Positions 1 through 8,491 of a DNA stretch of 18,773 bases are shown piece after piece (the first letter of the stretch is position 1; every line of letters begins with the position of its first letter). Position numbers and translations under genes: made by a program. The notes beneath the pieces are model-generated. The model worked only from the letters and a program-made list of their open reading frames with translations, had not been told where the DNA came from and made no database searches. The stretch comes from WTJY01 sp045105475. Lineage in GTDB: Bacteria; Chloroflexota; Anaerolineae; Promineifilales; Promineifilaceae. The stretch is from assembly GCA_045105475.1 (NCBI GenBank), contig JBGCDP010000340.1, forward strand, positions 1 to 18,773, read 5' to 3'.

Positions 1-2
1 TC

Positions 3-2936
3 AATGCGGTCGGCGTCTCGATTCCGGTAAATAGGCTTGAGCAAGCTAGTTTAGACCCAGCGATTACCTCCATTGTTGCAAACGAAACCTTGTCAAGTGC
101 AAGCGCACCTAAAATTCCTAACCATCCCCGCTATGACGATGACGATGAGGACGATGATGATGATGAGAACGATAGCCAAGATGGGTCACAACCAAACCAC
201 CGGTCGAAATGGGCAAGAAGTTCAGATCGGCACAGTGCGTCTTACTCAGTGGGGGGGAGCAAAAACCAGATTGTTGCTCCATTAGCGCTACTCCCAAATG
301 GAGGGGCATTTGTAATTACAAAAGGCGGGCAATTTGCTATTCTCGATTCACTAGGGAGCGAGGTCTCAAAAGGTGATCTAAAACAGGGAAGTAGTTTTAT
401 CTCACGCCCAGTTGTGGACAATAATGGAAACATTTATCTAAACGACGACAAAAAAGATATTCATGCGATATCAACAACCGGAGAAATCCTTTGGCACTAT
501 GAAGCAAAAGATGATCTGATCGGCCAATTGGCTTTACAAGAGAATCAGAAAATCGTTTTCATGGACAAACATGGAAAACTTTATGCGCTTAATAAAAACA
601 CAGGTGATGTACTCTGGAGCCGACAGGACAGGCATATTCATTTTGAGATTGGCCCTACTATTGACCCCTTTGGCTCAATTTATATCGCAGATAAAGATGG
701 AATAATTTACGCCTATAACAGTGATGGCTCACTTAAGTGGGAAAACAGGTCACTTAGAAAAAAGATTGATAAAGTAAGTGAGCCAATTTTGCTCGGGAAC
801 AATGGTATGTTTTTTGTCCTTGCAGGCAAAAGAACGATAATCGCAGCCCATGAAAACGGCTCAATAAAATACGTTTATACAACTCCTAAAGATATTCAGG
901 CACCTCCTTTAGTGGGCCCAGACAACAGTTTGTATATACCGGCCGATTATTATTTTATAAAACTTGACTCAACAGGTTCAGAACAATTTCGTAAAAGCGA
1001 AAATGGAGACTTTGAAGTCACCCCTCAACTTTCACCTGATCATCAAATAATCTATGCACCAACCGACAATGATTACATTCATGCCTTTAATGTTGCTTCT
1101 GGGGAAAAACAGTGGCGCTATAAAGTTGAGGATGAGATTCGAGTTCAGCCAACCGTAGATTCAAAAGGAGATGTTCACCTAGGTGACATTGATGGGATGT
1201 ACTACAGCCTTGATGCTCAAGGACAATTAATTATTGAAGAAAATTCTGGTGGGGAGATTAAAACCCCAATTCAGATCGCGCAGAATGAATCTGCCATCTA
1301 TATTCCTGTACAGGACAATACGATCAATGTATTAGGCATGTTACCCGTACCGCCAAACGAAGATGAAGATCCTGCTGTTAAACCAGCTCCAGATCTAGGG
1401 GAATGGGATTATAGAAGTCCAGTTTCTGTTGATATCGGTGCTCATTTAGTTCATGAGAATTTGGCAGGTTTAGGCAATTCTAGAAGTGGCGAAGGGATTA
1501 CAATCGCTCTGCTCGACAGTGGGGTGATGAGCAACCCACTATCGGCCGCAACTTTTCCTGATGAATATGTACTCGATAACTTTATTGGCCAAGCGAGTTT
1601 TTCGGGAGATGGCACCTGCCATGCAATCAATCAACATTTAACTCAACATGCTGATCACTGTTGGGCTGGCCCAGAGAATGGGCATGATCCATTTGGACAC
1701 GGCACCCACCTTGCAAATATTATCTGGAGTGAGCTGATCGATTCCAACTCAAGCGCGACAGTTGGCATTGCTCCAAAGGCTAATATTTTGAGTGTCCGGG
1801 TTCTTGATGGCAACGGAAACGGGAGCTATGAAGATTTAATCGAAGGGATCCAATACATCATTGAAAATAAAGACTTACATAACATTCGTGTTATGAACAT
1901 CAGCCTAAGTGGACACGCAACAGTTCCCTACTTTGTCAATCCTGTGAACAGAGCAGTTGAAGCCGCTTGGGCAAACGGAATCGTTGTGCTAGCGGCCGCG
2001 GGCAACAACGGGCAACGGAGTGAATCGATTACTGTGCCCGGTAATGACCCATACATTATTACGGTGGGAGCCATCGATACAAACAACACATCGGCCTATT
2101 GGGAAGATGATTCACTAGCGACCTGGAGTTCAAGCGGCCCGACGGCCGATGGCTTTGTTAAACCAGATGTTGTCGCTCCAGGCAAAAACATTGTGGCTTA
2201 CATGTTCAATAATCCTAGTGACTTTAATAGGTCGGCGAAGCTAGTTAAAAATCATCCAGACTATGCGGCAGATCAATTCTTGTATCGTTTAAATGGAACA
2301 AGCATGTCAACGGCGGTTGCTTCCGGAGTAGTTGCATTAATGTTGGAGGAAAATCCGCAGCTAACACCAGATCAGGTCAAATATCAATTGATGGCCTCGG
2401 CTCAACCGCTTCTGGATAGCTCAGGCCAACCTATCAGTCCATTACGGCAAGGTGCCGGCCGGATTTGGGCACCTGAAGCAGTTTCTTTGCAAACCAACCC
2501 TCCTCAATCGGCGAACATGGGAATGAACATCCACAATGATTTAGCTCACCCATGGACCCCAGGAGACAGCACAGATCCGACCGTTAATCCAGACCTATTT
2601 AACCATTATCAAGGAAAGGTTCAGCGCGCAATTAGCGATCAGCATGATGCCTATATTTATTATGTCCAAGGGCAAAGTGCTGACGAAATTTTGATATTGG
2701 GCGGAGCAAGCACGGTCGATAACAGCTGGATCGCTGTAGAAAATCTAGCTAACTATCAATTTTCCGAAATTGAAACCTTAGGCTACGATCTCAACGAAAT
2801 TTGGAGCTCCGGTTTTTACTGGGGCGGTGGTTTTTATTGGGGCGGTGGTTTTTATTGGGGCGGTGGCGTAGGTATCGACCAACTGCCCCACACCTCAAAC
2901 GCTGCAGTCGCATCGTCAATCATCGATCTAGATTAG
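3..2936 (+). CDS. Subtilisin-like S8 peptidase with PQQ-like beta-propeller and GFYWGG repeats (5' partial)
   Basis: The frame is open to the left edge, so the true start and probable signal peptide lie upstream; a TTG at 90 would be the first in-window start but gives no signal peptide. Residues below count from that TTG. An acidic tract (about 16-27, nearly all Asp/Glu) precedes a PQQ/quinoprotein-type propeller (about 60-420) with repeated blades of the kind IYAYNSDGSLKW and YALNKNTGDVLW. The S8 peptidase domain (about 468-810) has the full catalytic set: Asp476 in ALLDSGV, His537 in FGHGTH, oxyanion Asn639 in AAAGNN, Ser738 in GTSMSTAVASG. The C-terminus carries three GFYWGG units. All catalytic residues are present, so it should be an active, probably extracytoplasmic protease. 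The propeller may bind substrate or ligand (inference). It ends in a double stop (TAG TAG), 17 bases before the histidine kinase, and is probably co-transcribed with it. Confidence 0.9.
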   Translation, partial: NAVGVSIPVNRLEQASLDPAITSIVANETLSSASAPKIPNHPRYDDDDEDDDDDENDSQDGSQPNHRSKWARSSDRHSASYSVGGSKNQIVAPLALLPNGGAFVITKGGQFAILDSLGSEVSKGDLKQGSSFISRPVVDNNGNIYLNDDKKDIHAISTTGEILWHYEAKDDLIGQLALQENQKIVFMDKHGKLYALNKNTGDVLWSRQDRHIHFEIGPTIDPFGSIYIADKDGIIYAYNSDGSLKWENRSLRKKIDKVSEPILLGNNGMFFVLAGKRTIIAAHENGSIKYVYTTPKDIQAPPLVGPDNSLYIPADYYFIKLDSTGSEQFRKSENGDFEVTPQLSPDHQIIYAPTDNDYIHAFNVASGEKQWRYKVEDEIRVQPTVDSKGDVHLGDIDGMYYSLDAQGQLIIEENSGGEIKTPIQIAQNESAIYIPVQDNTINVLGMLPVPPNEDEDPAVKPAPDLGEWDYRSPVSVDIGAHLVHENLAGLGNSRSGEGITIALLDSGVMSNPLSAATFPDEYVLDNFIGQASFSGDGTCHAINQHLTQHADHCWAGPENGHDPFGHGTHLANIIWSELIDSNSSATVGIAPKANILSVRVLDGNGNGSYEDLIEGIQYIIENKDLHNIRVMNISLSGHATVPYFVNPVNRAVEAAWANGIVVLAAAGNNGQRSESITVPGNDPYIITVGAIDTNNTSAYWEDDSLATWSSSGPTADGFVKPDVVAPGKNIVAYMFNNPSDFNRSAKLVKNHPDYAADQFLYRLNGTSMSTAVASGVVALMLEENPQLTPDQVKYQLMASAQPLLDSSGQPISPLRQGAGRIWAPEAVSLQTNPPQSANMGMNIHNDLAHPWTPGDSTDPTVNPDLFNHYQGKVQRAISDQHDAYIYYVQGQSADEILILGGASTVDNSWIAVENLANYQFSEIETLGYDLNEIWSSGFYWGGGFYWGGGFYWGGGVGIDQLPHTSNAAVASSIIDLD
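2811..2864 (+). repeat. Three 18-bp tandem repeats encoding GFYWGG
   Basis: Three head-to-tail 18-base units (2811-2828, 2829-2846, 2847-2864) each encode GFYWGG. They are identical except for one silent change, TAC in the first unit and TAT in the others. The near-identity at DNA level indicates recent expansion or slippage. Similar W-G-rich C-terminal repeats occur in other bacterial subtilases (from memory, not searched); their role is unknown to me. Confidence 0.92.
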
Positions 2937-2953
2937 TAGCAGGATTAGGACAT

Positions 2954-4417
2954 TTGATTACAAAGCAGAAGCTATTCAACTTCCAAACCTATCTCGCTTC
3001 TGTCACAGTTGCAGGGCTAGTATTAATCGCTTTAGGTTTATTCACAGTCCAAAACATCGCTTTACCCATTAGCTTTGGTGTGCTATTGATCTTGGCCGCC
3101 TTTTCTGAAATCGCCACAACGACTGTTCGCGTAGGACAAACAGGGCTTACTTTTGGGGTAGGCACTTCTGTGGCAATTGCTACAATCCCGGTTTTTGGCC
3201 CAGGGCTTGCCGTTCTAGTTGTAGCTCTGACTAATATTGGCGCATGGTTGCTCAAGCCTAAAAATGACATAACCTGGAAACGAAGTTGGTCCCAATTGGG
3301 ATTCAATATTGGCATGCACACGATATCAATTTTTATTTCAGGCTATCTTTACGTCATTATTCGAAGCCTGCTCCCTAGCAATGAGCTTTGGGCATTCCTA
3401 ATTCCCCTTTTCCCCGCATCCATCACCTATACCTATTTAAATTTAGCCATGGTCATTGGAATTATCCGATTGCAAAATGGGCCAAAAATTCAGGCTAAAG
3501 AAATTTGGAAAGACAATACATGGGCAGCCCGAATTGACATATTAATTTCGGCCGTAGGTGGTTGTATGCTGGCTTACGCGACGATTAATTTCGAGTGGCC
3601 GGCCATCTTGGTTTTTTTCCTACCGATTGCTTTGTCAGCTTACGCATTTCGCCTGTATGTGCGCCAAATGAATAATCATTTAGATAACTTGGAAAAGATT
3701 GTAGCAAACCGCACCGAAGAGCTAGCCGCCCTCAACCGGCAGAAAGATGCTTTTTTAGCGGTTTTAACCCACGACATGCTAACCCCACTTTCCAGCATCA
3801 GCCTGTTTACTGAAATTATTCAAAAAGACCCGGATTCAATAAAGTCTGACCCAGGCTTAACCAAAACGATTTTTCACAGTCAAAAGACTTTGATGAATTT
3901 AGTCAACAATGTCCTCGACCTCGACAAGCTGGAATCAGGTCAGCCGTTGCCATCCAGAAAACAGCAGGTCAATTTGTCTCAGGTTCTGCAAGATGTAATC
4001 TCAACAGTTCAGATAGCTGCGACAAAAAAAGAAATCTGTCTTACTTATGAAATGCCCGAATCAAATATCTGGATTATGGGAGACATTCAGCAACTTGAAC
4101 GCATTTTTTTAAACCTGCTTAGCAACGGGGTCAAATATACACCTCGAAATGGGCAGGTTTCGGTTATAACTAAATTAGATAAATTTGTGGTACAGGTCGA
4201 AATTCGTGATACAGGTTACGGTATTCCGGCCTCTGATTTGCCAAATATTTTTGATGCTTACAGCCGGAGTGATGCCCACAGTGACAAACAAAATGGAAAT
4301 GGATTAGGCTTAGCCATTGCAAAAGCACTTGTCACAGAACATAAAGGGAAAATATATGCAGAAAGTATTGAAGAAAATGGCACAACCTTTTTTATCTCTT
4401 TGCCGGTATCCCACTAA
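2954..4417 (+). CDS. Membrane-bound sensor histidine kinase
   Basis: The chosen TTG start at 2954 has AGGA at 2941-2944 upstream and begins 17 bases after the protease stop. An ATG further upstream (2801) would read through the protease GFYWGG repeats out of frame and is implausible. The product is about 487 residues. The N-terminal ~230 residues hold about seven hydrophobic segments with no recognisable extracellular sensor domain. A short coiled-coil-like linker (NHLDNLEKIVANRTEEL) leads to a HisKA domain with the phospho-acceptor His273 in LTHDMLTPLSS. The HATPase_c domain shows the N box (LNLLSNGVKYTP), G1 box (RDTGYGIP) and G2 box (GNGLGLAIAKAL). It should autophosphorylate and pass phosphate to the response regulator encoded 27 bases downstream. 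The signal is unknown. Its place directly after the protease gene suggests that protease activity or envelope state is what it reads (inference). Confidence 0.9.
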   Translation: MITKQKLFNFQTYLASVTVAGLVLIALGLFTVQNIALPISFGVLLILAAFSEIATTTVRVGQTGLTFGVGTSVAIATIPVFGPGLAVLVVALTNIGAWLLKPKNDITWKRSWSQLGFNIGMHTISIFISGYLYVIIRSLLPSNELWAFLIPLFPASITYTYLNLAMVIGIIRLQNGPKIQAKEIWKDNTWAARIDILISAVGGCMLAYATINFEWPAILVFFLPIALSAYAFRLYVRQMNNHLDNLEKIVANRTEELAALNRQKDAFLAVLTHDMLTPLSSISLFTEIIQKDPDSIKSDPGLTKTIFHSQKTLMNLVNNVLDLDKLESGQPLPSRKQQVNLSQVLQDVISTVQIAATKKEICLTYEMPESNIWIMGDIQQLERIFLNLLSNGVKYTPRNGQVSVITKLDKFVVQVEIRDTGYGIPASDLPNIFDAYSRSDAHSDKQNGNGLGLAIAKALVTEHKGKIYAESIEENGTTFFISLPVSH

Positions 4418-4444
4418 GAGCGTCTTGAAGCTTTAGGAGAAAAA

Positions 4445-5158
4445 ATGATTGACCAATCTAAAATTTTAATTGTTGATGATGACACCAGCTTATGTGACAT
4501 GATCCGCTATGCTTTTAAAAAAGAAGGAGCAGATGTGATTATTGCATCTGACGGCCGGGAAGGATTACAGCAATTTTTTCAACATCGGCCGGACCTTGTC
4601 ATTCTCGATATTCATATGCCGAAAATTGATGGATGGGAAGTTTGCGCAAAAATTAGAGATTTGTCTCAAGTACCAATTATTATGCTAACTAGCATGTCGG
4701 CCGAAAAGCATATGGTGCGCGGGCTCAAAAATGGGGCTGATGATTACATTGCAAAACCTTTTAGCAAAGCTGAACTACTGGCTCGCGTCGAGGCTGCATT
4801 GCGCAGAGGTGCACTCAACAATCCTGAGAAAAAGCCTCAGATTTATCGTGACGAGCACTTGTATATCAACCTAGAAAATCGAGAAATAGTTGTTAGAGGG
4901 CAGAGAACAAAGCTATCCTCCACAGAATATAAGCTCCTTGAGCATTTGTATCAAAATGCGGGGACCGTTTTAACCTACAATCAAATTCTGACCCACGTTT
5001 GGGGTTGGGAATATGTCGATAATCCAGAATATATCCATGTCTATATGTCTAATCTAAGGCGAAAAATTGAAAAGGATGCAAAGAATCCATTTTATTTAGA
5101 GACAGAACAGCGAGTCGGATATCGATTCAACAAACAACGTACGGCCGCTTTTACCTAA
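4445..5158 (+). CDS. OmpR/PhoB-family response regulator
   Basis: ATG at 4445 is preceded by a strong Shine-Dalgarno AGGAGA at 4435-4440. The 237-residue protein has a canonical receiver domain (1-120): acidic pocket Asp11-Asp13, phospho-acceptor Asp55 in VILDIHMP, switch Thr82 in IIMLTS, Tyr101 and Lys104 in DDYIAKPF. The C-terminal part (about 135-233) is an OmpR-type winged helix with the usual LSSTEYKLLEHL start, the recognition region IHVYMSNLRRKIE and the VGYRF terminal hairpin. It is the obvious partner of the kinase just upstream. A transcription terminator follows, so targets could include the protease operon or the adjacent polysaccharide cluster, but no binding repeats were identified. 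Confidence 0.96.
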   Translation: MIDQSKILIVDDDTSLCDMIRYAFKKEGADVIIASDGREGLQQFFQHRPDLVILDIHMPKIDGWEVCAKIRDLSQVPIIMLTSMSAEKHMVRGLKNGADDYIAKPFSKAELLARVEAALRRGALNNPEKKPQIYRDEHLYINLENREIVVRGQRTKLSSTEYKLLEHLYQNAGTVLTYNQILTHVWGWEYVDNPEYIHVYMSNLRRKIEKDAKNPFYLETEQRVGYRFNKQRTAAFT

Positions 5159-5185
5159 ACTGCAGACCAAAGCCGATAACAAAAA

Positions 5186-5230
5186 AGCCCTTAACTGAAC
5201 TCAATTCCAAGTTCAGCTAAGGGCTTTTTA
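5186..5230 (+). terminator. Rho-independent terminator after the response regulator
   Basis: A long hairpin has its left arm at about 5186-5200 (AGCCCTTAACTGAAC) and its right arm at 5211-5225 (GTTCAGCTAAGGGCT). There is one A/C mismatch and a 10-base loop (TCAATTCCAA). A T-run follows on the right, and an A-run precedes on the left, so it could act in both directions. It separates the protease/two-component unit from the glycan cluster. Confidence 0.9.
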
Positions 5231-5409
5231 TTTGCAAACCTATATTTTTAGAAAACCTTAAGAGTTCTTTGGAGCCACTTTAGCTTGAGCATTTACATTG
5301 ACCGTGCAGTTGCTTTTCGGAGTTCGGATCAATCTGGCCCCTGATCACTTTTTCTGAGAAGCAATTGCACTTTTTCCTAAACCTGACATTGCAATTTTGG
5401 AGACCCCTC
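5231..5409. other. Intergenic spacer upstream of the glycan cluster
   Basis: This 179-base stretch should hold the promoter of the glycan cluster because it follows a terminator. I see no convincing -35/-10 pair: TTGACC at 5298-5303 lacks a matching -10 at normal spacing. The only clear element is GGAGA at 5399-5403, which sets the start of the next gene. No small ORF or RNA gene was recognised. Confidence 0.5.
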
Positions 5410-6174
5410 ATGTCACTTACTCAACCTGCTCTAAACAACTTTTCGATCCCCTCTCCTTTTCAAGAAAAAGCAAAAACAGCTCCCCCGCTTGAATTGGCCA
5501 CCGCCCCCTCCGTATCTGTCGTTATCGCAGCGATGAACGAAGAACTTAATCTGCCACATGTTCTGCCTCTAATTCCAACCTGGGTTGATGAAATCATCAT
5601 AGTTGATGGTGGCTCAACCGATGACACGGTAACGGTTGCTCAGGGGCTGTGCCCAAATGTCGTCATTGTTCATCAAACCGGCAAAGGTAAAGGGGATGCA
5701 CTTAGGCTTGGTTTCGAAGCGGCCACAAAAGACATTATTGTGGCTCTTGATGCGGATGGTTCAACCGCCCCTCAAGAAATACCAGTATTTGTGGGCGCAC
5801 TCGTATCAGGTGCCGACTATGTAAAGGGTTCACGATTTTTACAAGGCGGAGGAACGGCCGACATGACCCTACTACGCAGGCTTGGCAACCTGGGCTTGGT
5901 CAAGCTTGTCACTCTATTTTACGGAGAAAATTTTAGCGATTTATGCTACGGCTATAACGCATTCTGGCGTAAATCCCTACCTGCTTTAGCTTTAGACGTA
6001 GATGGCTTTGAAATTGAAACGCTAATGAACATTCGAGCAATTAAAGCCAATTTAAGGGTAGCCGAAGTGGCCAGCTTCGAATCAGAGCGTATTCACGGTG
6101 AAAGCAATCTGCAAACCTTTAAAGATGGTTGGCGCGTACTCAAAACGATCATCAGAGAAAAAGTTCAAGCTTAA
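5410..6174 (+). CDS. GT2 glycosyltransferase, dolichyl/polyprenyl-phosphate sugar synthase type
   Basis: The start is ATG 5410, six bases after GGAGA (5399-5403); a TTG at 5365 extends the frame but has no ribosome binding site. The 254-residue protein is a soluble GT-A fold enzyme. After about 35 variable residues comes SVVIAAMNEE, then VDGGSTDDT (nucleotide binding), the metal-binding LDADGS, KGSRF, and a DLCYGYNAFWR segment typical of DPM1/GtrB-like enzymes. These transfer a sugar from a nucleotide donor to a polyprenyl phosphate on the cytoplasmic face. No C-terminal membrane helices are present, unlike GtrB, so membrane recruitment would need a partner. It is the first gene of the glycan cluster. 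A lipid-linked sugar made here could feed the GT-C-like protein downstream (inference). Confidence 0.88.
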   Translation: MSLTQPALNNFSIPSPFQEKAKTAPPLELATAPSVSVVIAAMNEELNLPHVLPLIPTWVDEIIIVDGGSTDDTVTVAQGLCPNVVIVHQTGKGKGDALRLGFEAATKDIIVALDADGSTAPQEIPVFVGALVSGADYVKGSRFLQGGGTADMTLLRRLGNLGLVKLVTLFYGENFSDLCYGYNAFWRKSLPALALDVDGFEIETLMNIRAIKANLRVAEVASFESERIHGESNLQTFKDGWRVLKTIIREKVQA

Positions 6175-6191
6175 TTGATGAGGTTGAAGTG

Positions 6192-7151
6192 ATGAAAACA
6201 TCTGTCATTGTTTGTGCATATACAGAAGATCGCTGGATGGAGTTGGGGACTGCGATTACCTCTTTACAGAATCAGTCTCATCAGGCCGATGAAATTGTTA
6301 TTGTCATCGACCACAATCCAATCCTGCTTAAACGGACCCAGCGAGTTTGGCCTGACTTGACCGTAATACCCAATCATTTGGCTCAAGGGCTGTCCGGTGC
6401 AAGAAATAGCGGCATCAGTGTCACCTCCGGCGATATTATCTTGTTTATCGACGAGGATGCTTATGCGGCCGCCAATTGGATTGAAACCTTGCTTGAAGCC
6501 TATGCAGATCCGGCCGTTATCGGGGCAGGTGGTTCAATTATCCCCCAGTGGCATAAAAGCCGACCCAACTGGTTCCCAGGCGAATTTAATTGGGTAGTTG
6601 GGTGCACCTATACCGGCCTTCCAGAAACCCCTCAGCCGGTACGTAACTTAATCGGCTGCAATATGTCATTTCGACGCGAGGCATTTGAGACCGTAGGGCT
6701 TTTTCGAGACGGCATCGGCCGGATAGGCACTGTGCCACTCGGGTGTGAAGAGACAGAGTTGTGCATTCGAATTACCCAAGAGCTGCCACAGAACAAGCTG
6801 ATCCATTTGCCCGATGCCCAGGTTTTTCATTTTGTTCCAGAGCAACGGCACAGCCTGCAATATTTTAGAAAACGCTGTTTCGCAGAAGGAATATCTAAAG
6901 CAGCCATTAGCTACTTTATCGGACACCAAGATGCGATTACAACTGAGCAAATCTACGTACGAAAAGTTTTGCCGCAAGGGGTTGCAAAAGGCATCTTTGC
7001 ATTTATTAAACAGTCAGAAAGCGGAGGATTGGGTAAAGCCGCCTCAATTATATTTGGCTTTTTGACAACTTTGAGCGGTTATGTTTGGGGCAATCTCAGC
7101 CACATTTACAACCGAAAAACGAATAGCCCGATGATGAGGAAACAAGCATGA
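6192..7151 (+). CDS. GT2 family glycosyltransferase
   Basis: The start ATG 6192 follows GAGG at 6180-6183 and lies 17 bases after the previous stop; the longer in-frame ATG at 6129 overlaps the previous gene and is unlikely. The 319-residue product has a GT-A domain: TSVIVCAYTEDRW at the N-terminus, a conserved GLSGARNSG loop, the metal-binding IDEDAY and an acceptor-side CEETELCIR motif. This layout fits inverting GT2 enzymes that extend lipid-linked glycans in the cytoplasm. The last ~80 residues contain a weakly hydrophobic segment that could associate with the membrane. The sugar specificity cannot be read from sequence. Its final codons (MRKQA, stop) are repeated in another frame at the start of the next gene. 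Confidence 0.9.
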   Translation: MKTSVIVCAYTEDRWMELGTAITSLQNQSHQADEIVIVIDHNPILLKRTQRVWPDLTVIPNHLAQGLSGARNSGISVTSGDIILFIDEDAYAAANWIETLLEAYADPAVIGAGGSIIPQWHKSRPNWFPGEFNWVVGCTYTGLPETPQPVRNLIGCNMSFRREAFETVGLFRDGIGRIGTVPLGCEETELCIRITQELPQNKLIHLPDAQVFHFVPEQRHSLQYFRKRCFAEGISKAAISYFIGHQDAITTEQIYVRKVLPQGVAKGIFAFIKQSESGGLGKAASIIFGFLTTLSGYVWGNLSHIYNRKTNSPMMRKQA

Positions 7152-7161
7152 GAAAACAAGC
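7134..7161 (+). repeat. 14-bp tandem duplication across the gene junction
   Basis: ATGAGGAAACAAGC (7134-7147) is followed immediately by ATGAGAAAACAAGC (7148-7161), with one mismatch. The first copy ends one GT2 gene (MRKQA then TGA) and the second begins the next (MRKQA). The AGGA inside copy one (7137-7140) is the Shine-Dalgarno for the ATG in copy two, seven bases on. Because 14 is not a multiple of three, the same peptide is read in two frames. Confidence 0.9.
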
Positions 7162-8491
7162 CATTTGGAATCATAAATACAGTGATAACGAACTAAACAC
7201 TTTGGGTCCAATTAGATCTTTATCTATTGATCTTGCCTATCCTCTCCCTGCTGTTATCGCAAAACAAGCCGCCGGTATCGAATATGATCGTGCTTTAATC
7301 TTGGTCAAGATTGCAGAGAACATCATTGGTACGCTCCAGCTAAATATCCCCCATCCAAGCCTAACAAATTTGGCCTTGTCCCGTTTGATTTGGCAGGAAC
7401 TCAAAGATGAGATTATCGCATTCCATACTGATCGTTTCCTGCCAGCACCAGTGAATTTGCCCCTTCAAGGGTTTCAGTTAGAAAAAGATCATACGCTGAG
7501 TAGAAAAACAGCGTTAGAGTCGGCTCCATTTGCATCTGTGGTAATTGCAACCCGAAATCGCACCACGTCACTCAGGGTTACAATCGATTCGTTGCTGAAG
7601 CTCAATTATCCCCATTACAACATTATTGTGGTCGATAATGCCCCGTCTACAGATGAAACAGAAACCTACATTCGAGAGCAATTTGCTCATAATCCGATGA
7701 TTATTTATCTAAGGGAAGATCGGCCGGGGTTAGCCGCTGCACACAATAAGGGCTTATCTATCGTTGATGCACCAATCGTTGCTTTTACAGATGATGATGT
7801 CGTTGTTGAGCCCAACTGGCTATTAGAACTTGCCAATGGGTTCACAACCACAGATACGGTTGCGGCCGTCACCGGCATGATTTGGCCAGCCGAGCTAAAT
7901 ACACCGGCTCAAATTTGGACCGAGCAGTTTGGCGGGTTTGGCAAAGGGCTTAAACAACGCATTTTTGGGCTTACTCACGAGCATTCAAAAGGACCTTTGT
8001 TTCCATACACTGTGGGAGATTTCGGATCAGGGGCCAATATGGCGTTTAAAACTGACCCGCTTAAGCAATTAGGTGGGTTTGATACCGCTCTTGGCGCAGG
8101 GAGTAAAGGGATGGGCGGAGACGATCTAGATGCATTCTTCCAAATCATCACGCAAGGATATGACCTTGTTTATGAACCCAATGCGGTTGTATGGCATTGG
8201 CACAGGGCTGAGTACGCTGGATTAAAACGTACCGCTTTTGGCTATGGGGCCGGATTTACAGCCTTTTTGACCAAAAGCTTGCTGCAAAAGCCAAGTCGGA
8301 TTTTAGATGTATTAAAAAAACTCCCGGCCGGTATCCAGCACCTTGCTAACCCTAGCTCGCGCAAAAACCAAGGCAAAGCTAAAGGGTTTCCAAAAGAGTT
8401 AAACTGGTTAGAACGCAAGGGGATGCTTTATGGACCCATCGCTTATTTCAAGAGCCGTCGAGAACAAGTCAAATTGGCAAGTAAATCATGA
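7148..8491 (+). CDS. GT2 family glycosyltransferase with extra N-terminal domain
   Basis: ATG 7148 overlaps the previous stop (ATGA) and has AGGA seven bases upstream. The protein is 447 residues. The GT-A domain starts only at about residue 128 (FASVVIATRNRTTSL), followed by VVDNAPSTDET, the metal-binding FTDDDVVVEPNWL, GSGANMAFK and a GGDDLDAF acceptor motif. The first ~125 residues form a separate alpha-helical-looking region (LAYPLPAVIAKQAAGIEYDR) that I do not recognise; it could be a partner-binding or regulatory domain. The C-terminus is basic. As part of the cluster it presumably adds a sugar to the lipid-linked repeat unit. Its stop overlaps the deacetylase start by four bases, implying translational coupling. 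Confidence 0.88.
   Translation: MRKQAIWNHKYSDNELNTLGPIRSLSIDLAYPLPAVIAKQAAGIEYDRALILVKIAENIIGTLQLNIPHPSLTNLALSRLIWQELKDEIIAFHTDRFLPAPVNLPLQGFQLEKDHTLSRKTALESAPFASVVIATRNRTTSLRVTIDSLLKLNYPHYNIIVVDNAPSTDETETYIREQFAHNPMIIYLREDRPGLAAAHNKGLSIVDAPIVAFTDDDVVVEPNWLLELANGFTTTDTVAAVTGMIWPAELNTPAQIWTEQFGGFGKGLKQRIFGLTHEHSKGPLFPYTVGDFGSGANMAFKTDPLKQLGGFDTALGAGSKGMGGDDLDAFFQIITQGYDLVYEPNAVVWHWHRAEYAGLKRTAFGYGAGFTAFLTKSLLQKPSRILDVLKKLPAGIQHLANPSSRKNQGKAKGFPKELNWLERKGMLYGPIAYFKSRREQVKLASKS

Noticed and set aside
90..92. TTG at 90 as the true start of the subtilase
   Set aside because: The frame is open upstream to the window edge, no Shine-Dalgarno precedes it, and a signal peptide expected for an S8 exported protease is missing.
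2801..2953. Upstream ATG at 2801 as start of the histidine kinase
   Set aside because: It would translate the protease's GFYWGG repeats in another frame (FLLGRW repeats) and give a basic N-terminus unlike a kinase. The TTG at 2954 has a ribosome binding site and sensible spacing.
5365..5409. TTG at 5365 as start of the first GT2
   Set aside because: There is no ribosome binding site, while ATG 5410 has GGAGA at the right distance and gives the usual family N-terminus.
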